Shown piece by piece: positions 1 to 12,528 of a DNA stretch of 64,000 bases. Location: NCBI GenBank assembly GCA_024138025.1, contig JAMXBD010001404.1, positions 62,001-126,000 on the forward strand, in the 5' to 3' direction. The translations under genes and the position numbers were made by a program. Numbering within the stretch: position 1 is the stretch's first letter; the number at the start of each line of letters is the position of its first letter. Below the pieces are notes generated by a model. That model ran no database searches, had not been told where the DNA came from, and saw only the letters and a program-made list of their open reading frames with translations. This DNA comes from Combretum micranthum. Lineage: Eukaryota; Streptophyta; Magnoliopsida; Myrtales; Combretaceae.

Positions 1-18
1 TTTTCATCACCAGTTCTG

Positions 19-2381
19 TTGGTTAAAAAGAAAGATGGGTCTTGGCGATTTTGTGTCGATTATAGAGCTTTAAACCAGGCCACTGTTTGGGATAAATTTC
101 CCATACCCACTATTGATGAACTTTTGGATGAATTGTTTGGAGCAATTATATTTTCCAAGTTAGATCTGCGTGCTGGTTATCACCAGATTCGCATGTTTCC
201 AGATGATATTCATAAAACAGCTTTTCGTACTCACGAAGGTTATTATGAATTTTTGGTTATGCCATTCGGCTTATCCAATGCTCCATCAACATTTCAGTCT
301 GTGATAAATAATATTTTTCGGCCATATTTGAGAAATTTCATCATTGTCTTTTTTTATGATATTCTCATCTACAGCAAATCTATTGATGATCATTTGTTTC
401 ACTTAGAGACTGCCTTGTGTTGTCTCAAAGAACATCAGTTTTTTTTTTGAAACGGTCCAAATGTCTTTTTGGTCAAACTAAAATTGATTATTTGGGCCAT
501 TTTGTTTCTGCTGAAGGAGTCTCTCCTGATCCTTCTAAGGTTCAAGCAATCCAAACTTGGCATATTCCAATTAATTCATCACAATTACGAGGATTTTTGG
601 GGCTCACTGGTTATTATAGAAGATTTGTCTAGCATTATGCTAGTATTACTGCTCCTCTCACCAATCTATTAAAAAAAGATGCTTATCTTTGGAATTCTCA
701 GGCTGCATCAGCCTTTCTAGCCTTGAAAAAGGCTTTAATGACTACTCCGGTTTTGGCTCTACCTAATTTCACTCAGACTTTTATAGTAGACATTGATGCC
801 TCAGGAGCTGGTATGGGCGCTGTGTTACATCAAAACTCTAATCCTATTGCTTTCTTTAGCAAGAAATTTTCCATGTGGATGCAGAAAACAAGTGCCTATG
901 TTCATGAATTGGTGGCTTTAGTTGAGGCTGTTAAAAAGTGGAGACATTATTTGTTGGGATGACATTTCATTATTCGAACAGATCAAAAGAGTCTCAAAGA
1001 AATTTTGTCTCAGACCATTTAGACTCCTGAACAGCAACAATATTTGGTGAAACTTTTGGGATATGATTATGAAATTTCATATATATAGGCCTCTGAAAAT
1101 GTGGTAGCTGATGCTTTATCACGTAGCTTTGATCCCACAGCCCAGTTACTTTCACTATCATTGCCTTCCTTTGACTTTGTCACACTAATTAAGACAGAGT
1201 TCAAAACAAATAAGGAATGGCAAAAATTACTATCAGATTGTGAAGCTGGAGTTTCTTTACAATGGCCTTTAGTGGTCAAAGATGATTTACAGTGGCCTTC
1301 CTTTATCTGGTGGATATTCTGTTTTTATGGTGGTCGTAGATAGGCTTTCCAAATATTCTCATTTTGGGAGTCTCACAGCTCATTATACTGCTACATTAGT
1401 AGCCAGCTTGTTCGTGAATACAATTGTCAAATTACATGGAATTCCAAAGACAATTGTTTCGGACAGGGACAGAGTCTTTATAAGCCACTTTTGGACTGAG
1501 TTATTTAAACTCAGTGGGACAACTTTGAAAATGATTTCAGCATACCATCCTCAATTCGATGGTCAAACTGAAGTCATGAATCGATGTTTGGAATAGTATT
1601 TAAGAGCTTATGTTATGGATTGTCCGAAGAATGGCCTAAATTCCTTGCATGGGCTGAGTATTGCTTTAATACTAGTTATCATACTAGTACACAGAGGACC
1701 CCATTCCAAATTTTATATGCAAAACACCACCACTATACCAAATATGTTCAAGGACAGTCTATAGATGCAGTAGATCATGAGTTGAAGAATCGAGATGAGT
1801 TATTGAGGTGCTTAAAATCCAATTTAAGTCATGCACAGTTGCGCATGAAACAATTGTCAAACAGCACAGAACATACAAAACATTGAAGTAGGTGATTGAG
1901 TGTACGTGAAGCTACAACCCTATAGGCAAACTTCTCTTGCCAATAGGCTCTCTTTTAAGCTTTCACGACGTTATTTTGGGCCTTATTAGATTCTTAAACG
2001 AGTGGGTAATGTGGCATATCGTTTGCAATTACCACAACATTCCAAAATTCATCCTATTTTTCATGTCTCATTACTAAGGAAAGCCGAGGGTGCTCATTCT
2101 ACTGTGGTACATTTACCAGGGGAATCTCATGACAATTTTCTAATTGTCAGACCATTAGCTGTGTTGGATGTTCGTTCTATCCATCGACAAGGCTAAATTT
2201 TTAAACAATTGTTAGTCTAATGGGAGTCTCTACCTATTGAAGATGCTTTATAGATAGAACTCGGTGATTTCCACAGAGATTATCCCGAATATCACCTTGA
2301 GGACAAGGTGGTTTTTCCAGAGCAGGAGGAACATGTTATGACACGAAGTCACAGGACTAGAAGAACACTAGTACACTTATA
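19..2381 (+). pseudogene. Ty3/gypsy pol remnant (RT, RNase H, integrase)
   Basis: Reverse transcriptase spans about 19-632, with recognisable [21 protein letters not shown] and [13 protein letters not shown] blocks. The catalytic YDD/FDD box reads FFYDIL, so one aspartate is replaced. The frame shifts at a T run near 440-448. RNase H spans about 723-1130 (IVDIDASGAGMGAVL, then VVADALSR) with stops at about 961 and 1087. The integrase core at 1282-1886 keeps a D-D-E pattern (VVDRLSKY, VSDRDRVF, GQTEVMNR) but has a stop near 1594. A C-terminal piece at 2002-2196 reads HPIFHVSLLRK, and LEDKVVF near 2298 marks the end of pol. The multiple breaks mean no functional polyprotein. Confidence 0.88.
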
Positions 2382-2850
2382 AGCTTATATCACGAAATAA
2401 AAACAGAATACATCTGTTTTAAGAAACGTAGCAACATACAGTTGTATTGGTTGAAATATCTAGCAAGTTTGTTTCATGTAACAGTTTAGAAAGCTAACAG
2501 CTAAGCAACACATGTAGTAGCTGTCTTTTGTAAGTAGAAACAAATAGCAACATAGCTGGCAAAAGGATGTAAAACAGACTGTAAGAATCTTGTAGAAACA
2601 TATAAATGACAGATAATAGAACAGAACAGGATATCAGTTTTACCCAACAAAGATATGAGCAAGGAGCCTACTGGAAGCTCGAATTCCAGAAATTATCCAA
2701 CACTATCCACCTCGCAAAATACATCAATAGAAGTATTAGAACAGGAGTCTATACAGATTTAATCATTTGAACATTCGAAAAACATTAGTTAAGAAAACCC
2801 TAGTTTGTATTCTGTAAAAATATCAAGAAACGAGAGAAAGAACATTACCT
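2382..2850 (+). repeat. Probable 3' LTR of the gypsy element (boundaries unsure)
   Basis: This AT-rich non-coding stretch follows the end of the pol remnant directly. It contains a TATA-like ATATAAATGACAG near 2600, as expected of an LTR promoter. The start could be as early as the TG at 2334 and the end may be the CA near 2844. Without the 5' LTR or a target-site duplication neither end can be fixed. Confidence 0.35.
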
Positions 2851-3404
2851 CGAGTGCGTCGGAAGAGAGAGAGAGTGGTTGAGCATTTAGGGTTTTCTTT
2901 TAAGTAATCGCACGTGAGAGTCCAAGGCCCGTATGAGTGTATCAGTAGCAGGTTCGATTCTCCTGTCCCATTATCATAAGAGGGAAAAAATAAAATCAAA
3001 GACCTTTTCAGATTGTGCAATGCAATTTTAGAACTTTTAGTTTCAATATAATCAATCTTCGTAATCGATTATTATTCATACCATACACCGATGATAATGA
3101 AGCATATTTATTTATCAACCACCGTTGAAAACCACACCTAGATTCAACATTCAACATTACTGTTTAAGCATTAATATTAAACAAGTACAGTTTGGCATAA
3201 TAGATTTTCAAATTGATGATAAGGAAAGAATTATTAGCTCGGCATTTGACTTTACAATAATTTACATCAACTTGTCTCACCTTCTTTTTAATTTTTCAAC
3301 TGTTTTTATTTATGAGAAAAGTAGATTAAATTAGAAGCAACTTAGACTCAACACCAGTAAACGAATATAAATAATATAAAGGTTGATAATGCCATAAATT
3401 ATTT

Positions 3405-3600
3405 TCATCTGTTTGGTTAGCTTTTTCAGACAAATACGAATACTTTTTTTTATTATTTATCAACAAATAAATATTGATAAAAAAATTAATAATTTTTATG
3501 AAAAGATCAAATATAAATAAAATATAGATATAAATTAAATATATTTATATATATGATTATAATACAGATACAGATAGGGATGAAAATCTTATTTTTCATA
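3405..3600 (+). repeat. Dispersed AT-rich repeat, copy 1
   Basis: It begins with TGTTTGGTTAGCTTTT and ends near ACAGATACAGATAG. The reverse complement of about 21655-21880 follows the same order (TGTTTGGCTAGCTTTT, then a TTATTTATCAA block, then ATAGATACAGATA-like motifs), which shows common descent. It has the size and composition of a MITE. No target-site duplication was established. Confidence 0.45.
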
Positions 3601-4404
3601 AAGCCATCGTGAAAAGTGGCGACCTTGTCCTGGATTTTCATTGCTCTTGCTCTACGTGACAGCTATAAATTCAACCTGATTCAAATCCTTCAACTAATGA
3701 ATACGTTGCATTAAGACAAAATATAATCTGAATTTCACGTTATAGTACTGAAATAAATTTAATGATTATGACATTTGCCCATCGTTGCATTAGATATGTT
3801 TCAATAGATCAAACAAAATGGTTATTCTTTTCCTATAAACTACTCTGTTTGGTTTGTAATTATTCCAAATTACTTGAAATTGGGAGTTATTATCATAGGG
3901 GAGTTGTATTCACACATAGGACCAAACAAATAGCTGTTATACCTGATTTTTCTATAAAGAATATTTCTTTATCTATCCAAAAAAACCCTAGCCAAATTCT
4001 AAAGCTATAAATTAGAATAAGAATATATTTAAAAATCGCAATTCTATTATAATCCTCTACCTTTTTACAAAATAAACATATAGTTAATTACCATATAAAT
4101 CTTTGGCCGGTTGGTATGGGCCATGGTACAGGTGCAGTTCAATTTAATTCACTTTTCTGCCACAATCAAACCAAACTTTAAAATATAATTCGGTTCTTTA
4201 ATCATTTTGCACCACTTTTTGGAAGTTTTGGGACCATAAGATTTTGGTTTAATTTAATTTGACTCAATTTATGGATTACTTCAATTATATTCTTGACATA
4301 TGAAATCAATTTATAAGTATTAGATTTATTTTATCTTAACATATGATGGTATTATATAAAGATAAATTATATTGATAGGTATAAGTATCAAAGCTTTAAG
4401 TGGT

Positions 4405-4690
4405 GAAAAAAAAAAAATGGTCAATATTTGAAGATAAATTCATTTAAAATATCAACGTTTAAGTTATTAAAAAAAGGAATCAATATTTTTCAAAAGTCAA
4501 ACAATGTATCAATAATTGATTGTTGGGAAAATTATTGAAACTTAGTTGAAAACTAATCTAAACGATGATATTTAAATGAAATTTACGAAACATTGAAAGT
4601 GATCACTTTGTAAAACCTTGATTTATTTTATGAATCACTTAAAATGTTGATACCTTAAATGAAGTAATTTTTAAATATATTAATATATTT
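4405..4690. repeat. Hairpin MITE family, copy 1
   Basis: The left arm (GATAAATTCATTTAAAATA, then TCAACGTTTAAGT) is matched in inverted orientation by the right arm (ATCACTTAAAATGTTGATA, then TTAAATGAAG). Related copies with the same two arms occur at 48375-48615, 55555-55822 and 62660-62890. The structure is two imperfect arms around an unrelated centre, typical of a foldback MITE. It has no coding capacity. Confidence 0.6.
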
Positions 4691-5170
4691 TAGTGTGATT
4701 TCTTTATTACGTAATAACAATGTGTTTTAAAAACTAAAGTTAGCTTAAGATGTAAATTTCATTAGTTTTTTTTTTTCTTTTCTTTTCTTTTCTTTTTTTC
4801 TTCTTTCCTTTTTTTCTTTTTTTTATTACTGGTATTGGCTAGAAGGTGGTTTCATTAAATTATTTTCCAAGGTTTATTCAATTTTGGAAGTATATGCTGA
4901 AAAAACAAGACCAACTTTTGTCTGGATACTGAAGAAGAGGTATGTGGCGTTACTAGGTTCAGTCTTTTGAGCCTCACCGGCGTTGTTGTGTTATCATTGC
5001 TCCCAGTTGAAATGTGATGGAGATGGAACAGATAGCGATGGAATCATCCCTTCCCATCCCCCACCCCCACCCCCCACGTCACGCCAATGCCCGTACCTCT
5101 GACTTTATGCACCACTATGCTTATTACAGCTGTAAAACATGATTGGGCCATATTGCAAATTCCAGCAACC

Positions 5171-5197
5171 CTATTATTATTATTATTATTATTATTC
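5171..5197. repeat. (TAT)n microsatellite
   Basis: An uninterrupted run of about eight TAT/ATT units. Confidence 0.9.
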
Positions 5198-5289
5198 CTT
5201 TGGATCCCATGGAGAAGGAAGAAAGATTTACCGGCATCTATTTTCTACGTGTGTTGATGAGCGACATGATAATAACTCGGGTGAAACAG

Positions 5290-5705
5290 AGTTTTTAAGG
5301 GCCGGTTCAGCCCATTTAATAAATTAATAAGTTCAACTTAATCAATAGTTTTAACAAGTCTAAAAAGTATAAGTTCGAACTTAAACTTGCTAAGGATTTG
5401 TCAGTTTGAACTCAATTTATAAGCTCGTTTGGCTTAACTCAGGCTCGTTTGCATAAATAATTATATATAATATTTATTATTGTATTAATGCAAATAATTA
5501 TATATAATAAAATAATAAAAAATTCACAAACATGTTTGGTTAATAAGCCAACTTGCAAGTTTAAAAAACAGTTTAGATTCAGTTTGTTTAATTAAACGAG
5601 TCTTATTTTGAGTTTGAGTTTGGCTCATTTATCAAATAAACTCGAGATGAGCCGGATCTAAAATAAGTTAAGCTCAAATAGTTTGGATCATTTGTGTTCT
5701 TAATA
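5290..5705. repeat. Degenerate hAT-like MITE candidate
   Basis: The stretch is rich in CTCGTTTGGCT, GCTCGTTTG and CTCGAGATGAGCC motifs, resembling the CTCGA-rich ends of the hAT-type element at 56490-57003. The ends (AAGGGCCGGTTCAGCCC and, inverted, AAGAACACAAATGATCC) are only weakly similar to each other. No clear target-site duplication was found, so the element type is an inference. Confidence 0.35.
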
Positions 5706-8700
5706 AATACAAATATTTTTTAAATAAATAGCAAAAATAAATTATAATTTTTATAAAATTTTTCACGTGAAAAAATTCTACGATACCTATGCGCGTATGC
5801 TGATGGTGTTATTAAAACCTTTCTCGCTAAGGATTTACCTAAATAATTTTCCTTTTTTTTTAATTCACTATTTGGAAGTTCGAACGTAGATGTTTTAACA
5901 TTTTAAACTACTTTATTTTATTTTTATTTAATATTATAATTAAAAGAAGAAAGAATAAGTTAATTTATTATATTCTATTGGAACATCATTACCCATTACC
6001 GTTAGGTTGTGACTATTGATGACTTTGGCAACTAAGAATTTGATGGCATACTCAAGGTTTTGGATCTTATTTTTGTTATCATCATTACCACTCTCCTTTT
6101 ATATCTCAAGAAAGTTGGAATTTATGGATTAGTATATTTAATTGGTTGATATTGCGGGGTCCTCCATCTTATTCCCCACAAACGAAAAAGAGAATTCTTA
6201 AAACTCAATCGATTTAAAAATTTAAAAATTTGATAAATATTCTTTATTGTTTTTTGGCCAAAATATTCTTTAATTTAGTGGTTGATAATAAAAGAAATGT
6301 CTTCTAAATTGCTCCACTCATAAAGATATGTTAACAGATGCATTCTGGGAGAGGAAAAAAAATTTACCTAATGCAGTATATTTTAATAAATTTATACTTG
6401 GATCTAAAATATTTTTGGTGGCATCCCATTCCCATCCTTTTATTATTAGCTTATCTTTTAATAAAAAAGGTTGATTGTTGATTTTAGAGGTAGTGGTGCT
6501 CAAATCTTTGAGAGGTTAAGAACCTTGCTAAACAAGGAATGGAAATTGTATTTGAAAAAGAATTTTTTGAAGATCCTACTCAATTGTTGATTGCTTTGCT
6601 CATAGTGGCACTAATCAAGACCTTGAAGCTGCCTAATCAAGTTTCCTTGCTTAATGCTAAGTTATGATAGTATGGTGTAGCTTTTGTGTTATTTGGTCTT
6701 AAGGCCTTTCTTGTAAAATAAAGTTATGTTGATTAATAATAATATATATGTCTAATTAATATATAGATAGTATATTACAACTATATGCATGAAACAAACG
6801 TAAAATTTCTATCTTGCGAGGAATGCTCACCAATATTTTATGTTACAAAAAGGAATAATTAAAATTAAATATCCTAGACAATAATTTAAAGAAAGGGATA
6901 TTATGATAAATTTGTTCATATTATCTTCTTCTTCTTCTTTTTAATAAAAAGAATCGAAATTTTAATCTCTTTTGCAAAACCATAAAAACTACTGCCTATA
7001 GTAATTTAAGAGGCAAAGGCCTGTCAATCCCACTCCAAACAATGTTGATCCCTTATACCATCAATATTGTAAGAGTTTTCTTCAAATTTCAAAATAAAGG
7101 CAATCTTAATATATTATATTATTCATTGTGCGAAGATCTTAACTTGCTTTTGTATACAATTTTTCTTTTAAGAGAATGGAAAGGGGAATTGTTGTGCACA
7201 GTTGCAAATTTAGTGTGAGAAGTCATGTGCTTAAGGGTTCTTGTTTTCACTATGTTCCACAAAAAGGTTATAGCTTCAGCCTTTCAGCCCTAATCCTTAA
7301 TCAAAGTCTTCTTAGAAAACTAGAAGTAAATAATATTTTGAGTTTACAATCATAAATCGAAAGATAATATAATCCTGTAATTAGGATTTAAATCATACTT
7401 TATCCTTTGTAGTTGATTTTAAATTATAAATCATTGATGCATTTATAATCGATGGAGATTGTAGCAACTTGAAGATAGGTGGAACCGTAAAGTAAGTATT
7501 GTGGCGTTACTAGGGATAATTACAATTGGTGTAAGAATTAGGATCATTAAGGTATTCAAGAAAAGGTTTCAACACTTAAGAACCCTATCTTGGATGGCTA
7601 ATGGATGGTTCAAATCGAGTACCCAGGAAGAGGAGTTAAAAAATTATGCTTTAAGGGTTAAAGTGGTTGACTACAAGATAATTAACCACCTAGTCAATAT
7701 AATTGTGTGAATCTCATTTAAATAAACAACTTCGATGGCTAGGGCAATGTAGTCAACATGATCATGAAAGGTAGTCTTCCAATTTGCTTAATAAAGGGGA
7801 TTTGGTTGATGAATTTCACTTGTGAATAACTAGTTGGAATGTTTTGAAAATTCAAGTAGAAAGTTATTCCATGGTGTAATTATAATAATTGAATATTTTG
7901 TGAATCATGATAAGATTTTCCAAACTGGACTTTGTACAAGTTGGTGAATTGATCTAATTATATGAGTTATTATTGTTTGATGATTGTGAGAATAGGATTA
8001 GATAATTAACATATAACTATTTGGCTTTAAAAGATTTATGGCTATTTTTGCTTATGTCCAAGCTAGTAATTAATCCAAATGGAGGGTTATAATGTTTATC
8101 TCATTTTGAGGATTATATATTCACAATAAAGAGTTTGATAATTTAGGTGTTGAAGCCACCATGTGCCAGTTGTTAATATGGTAGAATTATGATTGGTATG
8201 ATTAGGGACATAAAAAAAAAGTTATGAATGAGTCGCACAAATGGCATGGATCATAGAAAGATCATGAAATTAGCTTTGGGAACAATGATGGTGGATTGGG
8301 CTATCAATTGTTGACAAAAGCAGTTTATCCTGTATATAACAATTCGACTTTTATGTTCTAAGTTTTTATCTTACGATTTGATGACTTATAAAATCCTGAA
8401 TTATGGTTATGGCCTGAGATGGGGTCTTTTGTTATATTTGTCACCCCCACTGTAAAAGAAGATGACTAATCAAGCCTATAGTTATTGTTTATTTTTATTG
8501 TGCATTAATATATTTGTTTAAATATGAATATAAATATTGTATGTCACTTATATGTACTTTATACAAATTTCTCACCATCATGTTTCGCAGCTTACCAATA
8601 TTTAGACCATTAATTTTTTAAGTATAAATGATCTACAAGAAATTGACCCTTGGATATCAGCTGGGTTGTGGAAGTTGGAATAAGTCTAGTACATCATATG

Positions 8701-10515
8701 GCTTCAAGCCACATAATAAATTAACTTAAAATTAGGTGAATTGTAGAATTTTAGTTAGAATATAATTTGGATACTATTTTAATTGTTATAGAATTTAGAA
8801 TCCCTCTTAGATTTTGCAATATAATATAATTCATAAATTTTTTAGACAAATGAATTTTTTTAAGAGTTTAGAAGAGAAAACATATATACAGTGGATTGTA
8901 ATGATAATTTTCTATGTCTTACAAATTTCCAACATATTCAAGAATATGTAGCGAAATTATTGCAACCTAATGATCGTAAGGCATGACATAGAAAATATTG
9001 ATTAAGTATTAATGCACCCTAAGGATATATTTATAAAGGAAAAGCCAAGAGGAGAAAAATTATGAGCATGATATAAGTTCAAGCAACAACACCAAATATA
9101 TCAAGGCCACTTTGATCTTTCAAAGAGTTGTGAAAGGAAAATAAGATAAAATTGTCTCAAATTTTATATTATATATTGAAAGGGTTATGTTGATGTGTGT
9201 GTGCTTTTTTTTTTTTTTTTTTTGCTTTCTAAAGATTAAGTGATCATATCATTGATAAAAAAAAATAATAATAACAACATTCTAGAGAAAACCAATTAAA
9301 GATATGAGACTATGATCCAAAACCCATATCTATTATGTTAAAAACTAAGTATTAACATCCTTAAACAAATAAAGATCTACGAAGAGAAGGGAAAACTGTC
9401 CTTTGATTGAATAAAATACCTACATAAATGATAAAAGACTAAACTAAAAAAAATGAAAAACAAAAATAAATGCAAACACATACAACCCATGTGTTAAGCA
9501 TACAAAGGCAATGTGACGGTTGGCAACCTCTTGAAAGTTTCACTAAGCTTGTTGAGGAGACGGAGATCAAAATGATGAGCCAATAAGGTTTATTGAGTTT
9601 TGAGAGGGTAGAGATAGGGAGATTGGTTAGTTTTGGGTTAGGGGTGTTTTTGAAAAGGGATAAGATGAAAAAGATGGGTGAGAATGGTAGCAGGAGGGGG
9701 ATAGTAAGAGCGGCACCTACCTATAGGGTTTTTAAGCATTTGTAAAATGCTTAAACAAAGAAACATTTCATGCTTTTAATTACCATTATACACTTTATGA
9801 AAATAAAAATAGAAATATAATTTTTTTATTTGATTCCATAAAATTGTATCTGTAGAGAACTCCTTAATACTTCATATATAAAAAAATAAAATAAATATGG
9901 AATTAGAGCCTTTATAGTGCAAAGAATCCAAGTTTAATAAATATATCCATTTACAACTTAATGTACAATGATAACTTTTATATGTATGCATATGACAATC
10001 CTATTATAAAGAAATATACTAAGCTTAGTTAAAACCGTCATCATTCAATGCTATCATTATTGGTCTTTTAAAGAAAAGACCACATTAGATTTTCCATTCT
10101 TTCAACTATTGTAATAAGTATAGTAGTGGAAGAAAACGAATCAATTATTGAAAACACCTCCTGAAAACTTCAAATATTGTAAAGATATAAAAAAATTAGT
10201 AGATATGGGCTTTTGGAGTTAATTTTTTTATTTTAAACAAAATTGTGTAAATGAATAACTTAGCACATTGCACCAATTCAAGGGAATCAACTGATTAAAA
10301 CAATTCAAATATGCAATAAAATTAAAACTCAAATTCGATTATTTTTTACATCCACTCAAATGGATATGTTGATACTAAAAATACAAAAATAAAAGTATAT
10401 ATATACCCCTCTTTCAAAATTAAATGCCTAATAATTTCCCATAAAATTGGACTAATTTATTTTTTGTTTTATTTATTTTCACAAACAAACTAATTAAAAT
10501 TTTCTTTTCCAATGT
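5706..10515. other. AT-rich intergenic region, no gene seen
   Basis: Short open frames here (for example 6318-6503 and 7501-7710) have no recognisable domain and fit chance. A poly-T run lies at about 9207-9224. The stretch 9480-9730 is richer in G (GAGAGGGTAGAGATAGGG and similar) but shows no coding signal or known repeat that I recognise. Confidence 0.6.
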
Positions 10516-10524
10516 AATAAAATA

Positions 10525-10860
10525 TGGGTTAATTTCTTTAACAGCATCTAAACTTTTTTAATATAATAGTTTTATACCTAAACAACATTTTAGTTCACAA
10601 AAATACCTAAACTTTTTAAATCTTGCATCCATGGTACATTTGGCAATTCAGTCAAAAGTCCGACGATATGCTAATGTGGCAGGGAATCTATAATAAAAAA
10701 TTAATTTTTAATTTCGATGTCATTATATTTATTTTTTTCCATTTTGTTTACTTACGCATCTCTCTCCATGCGTTCTTGCTACTTCTTCTTCTTATTCCTC
10801 ATAGACCCAAAATCTCTCTCTCTCTCTAAATTTACACTAGCCTATATCATAAACATCAAA
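10525..10860 (+). repeat. Left terminal inverted repeat of the MULE
   Basis: It matches the reverse complement of about 12370-12719 over most of its length, with substitutions and small gaps. The inner part is pyrimidine-rich (a CT run near 10815-10828) and its partner arm is GA-rich. The outer part carries the AT-rich ATACCTAAACTTTTT motif twice. Confidence 0.75.
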
Positions 10861-11284
10861 TTACACCACAAAAGAAAGCATTAAAGGCAAACCCTAAAGC
10901 TAACTCAACAAGATTAAACCATATTTCCTCCTTAAGGGCTTTACCTCAAACCTCCTTGACAAAGCAAGCACCTCATACTTATTGCAACTAAGGAAACCCA
11001 CCAAATGCCAAAAGAAAACCCTAAACTGCACACCACAAGAACACGCGTACAAAAAAATCATTACTTCAAGGCAAACCCATAAAGAAAAACTCACTCCACA
11101 CAGTTAAACTAATTAATTTTAAAAGTGATTTTAATGAGAACAAAATTATGTCAAATTAGTATGCTAAACACGCCTTACTTGATTGAAACAAATATATCAT
11201 ATTTAATTAATTAAAAGAAGATAAATTAAATAAGAAAAACAAAGATCATTTCAATCAAGCAACCGTATATGTTTGTGAAGAATT

Positions 11285-11950
11285 TATGTAGGTCATGCAT
11301 CGGTGAGTCGATACAAAATGGACTGGCAAGGCGGTACAAGTTGAGCAAAGGACAATTTCAACCGTGGTCTTTACCACAAGCACGATTAACCAAGCAAAGG
11401 CATATTTTTTGAACCAATGAGTCGATGCGTCAAAACTAGCTTTTAGACATTTAATGTTTGTCAAATTTTAGACGGCCATTTGACTTCTTGAAGACTTATA
11501 AATACACGCTCTTTGGCAGATTGAAGCAAGTTTTTTAGAGCCTTTATTTACAAACAAACAAGCCCATTAATCCTATATTTTGCCCTTATATTGTAGTCCA
11601 TTATTTTGCAAAAATCTACTGACAAAAAAATCAAATTAGTGCTATTGTATTTATTCTTAACATTGTAAAAGCGTACTATAAAAGTGAGAATACTGTAATC
11701 TTGAGTGGTGTAGCTTTTGTGTAGCTCCTAGTGAGCATTTGAAGTTGTCATTAATAAAAGTGTGTGAAGTTCTCGGTTAGAAGTGTGTTGTATCATTATG
11801 GAGACTAGGAGGTAGATCGTACTTCACATTATTTCCAAGCTTGATTCTTTCTTTTCTATCTTGTTTATATTTTCAGTATATTATTATTGCTACTGTTACT
11901 GTCATTAGTACTTAATTTGATTATTTAAATTAAAGGTTCATTAATTTGTA
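11285..11950 (+). repeat. LTR-like segment inside the MULE
   Basis: The interior of the MULE has a TATA-like TTATAAATACACGC at about 11498, followed by a leader-like stretch. It ends in motifs (TTCTCGGTTAGAAGTGTG, then GGAGGTAGATCG) that resemble the R/U5 part of plant copia LTRs. I could not define TG/CA ends or a target-site duplication, so a nested solo LTR is an inference. A captured host promoter fragment is the main alternative. Confidence 0.3.
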
Positions 11951-12194
11951 AATTAGTTAACATACTCAATTCAACCACCCATCCACCCACCCCCAACCCC
12001 CTTCTTTATTATAGTGCACTTTCACACATGTGACAAAAAACCCTAACTGACAACCTAGGTACAAAGGAAACCGAAGACCCATGAAATCAAGTTCAAATAT
12101 TGATGCAAGAGATAAGAGATTTGGCATCAAGAGAAGATGGAATTTTAATTTTGTTTAAAATAAATAAATAAAATTAATTAAAGACAAGTACAGG

Positions 12195-12356
12195 ATGAAC
12201 AAGTTTCTTCTTGCTATTCTTGTCCTTATCTTTATTGGCAGCAAACTTGCCAGTGGTGGTGAGACCTTTGGCTCCTTTGTTGGTTGTGGTGATTTTCTTA
12301 TTAAAAAAAAAATGGTGAAGAGACTAGAGAAGTTTGATAGGTTTGGACAGCTTTAG
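12195..12356 (+). CDS. Short ORF with signal-peptide-like start inside the MULE
   Basis: An ATG frame of 53 residues begins MNKFLLAILVLIFIGSKLAS, which has a basic start, a hydrophobic core and a small-residue end, as a secretory signal would. A glycine- and lysine-containing tail with one cysteine follows. It lies inside a Mutator-like element, so it may be a captured gene fragment or pure chance. The reverse strand of the same stretch also reads without stops and is lysine-rich, which weakens the case. I do not recognise a family. Confidence 0.2.
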   Translation: MNKFLLAILVLIFIGSKLASGGETFGSFVGCGDFLIKKKMVKRLEKFDRFGQL

Positions 12357-12369
12357 TTTTCTATGAAGT

Positions 12370-12491
12370 TTTGATGTTTATGATATGGATTTGTGTAATT
12401 TAGAAAGAGAGAGAGAGATAGATTTTGGGTCTGTGAGTAAGAGAAGTAGTAGCAACATGTGGAGAGAGAGAGAGGGGCGGGGGGGGGGGGT

Positions 12492-12528
<37 letters not shown>

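Larger units (their letters stand above)
1..2850 (+). mobile_element. 3' part of a decayed Ty3/gypsy retrotransposon
   Basis: Translated pieces appear in the Ty3/gypsy order: reverse transcriptase, RNase H, integrase, integrase C-terminus, then an LTR-like tail. Gag, protease and the 5' LTR lie to the left of the window. The reading frame is broken by frameshifts and in-frame stops throughout, so the copy is dead. The integrase follows the RNase H almost directly, and the zinc-finger part expected between them is missing (around 1260-1300), which indicates an internal deletion. The order RT-RNaseH-integrase separates this from copia, where integrase comes first. The right boundary is uncertain because the matching 5' LTR is not visible. 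Confidence 0.85.
2851..5170. other. AT-rich intergenic region
   Basis: No gene is visible. A short stretch at about 2915-2972 ends in GGTTCGATTCTCCTG, like a Pol III B box, but no full tRNA can be folded there. The stretch about 3405-3600 is a copy of a dispersed AT-rich repeat that also occurs in reverse at about 21655-21880. A hairpin-type MITE lies at 4405-4690. A pyrimidine tract spans 4768-4824, and a C-rich patch lies at about 5050-5080. Confidence 0.6.

Noticed and set aside
2915..2972. tRNA-like B box (GGTTCGATTCTCC) suggesting a tRNA gene
   Set aside because: No matching acceptor, D or anticodon stems could be placed around it, and the T-arm loop would be too large. At most it is a SINE fragment.
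5171..5200. CRISPR-like or satellite repeat
   Set aside because: It is a trinucleotide microsatellite; no repeat-spacer structure exists anywhere in the window.
7501..7710. Possible small gene
   Set aside because: The open frame starts at GTG, not ATG, in AT-rich DNA with no domain, homologue or splice context that I can see.
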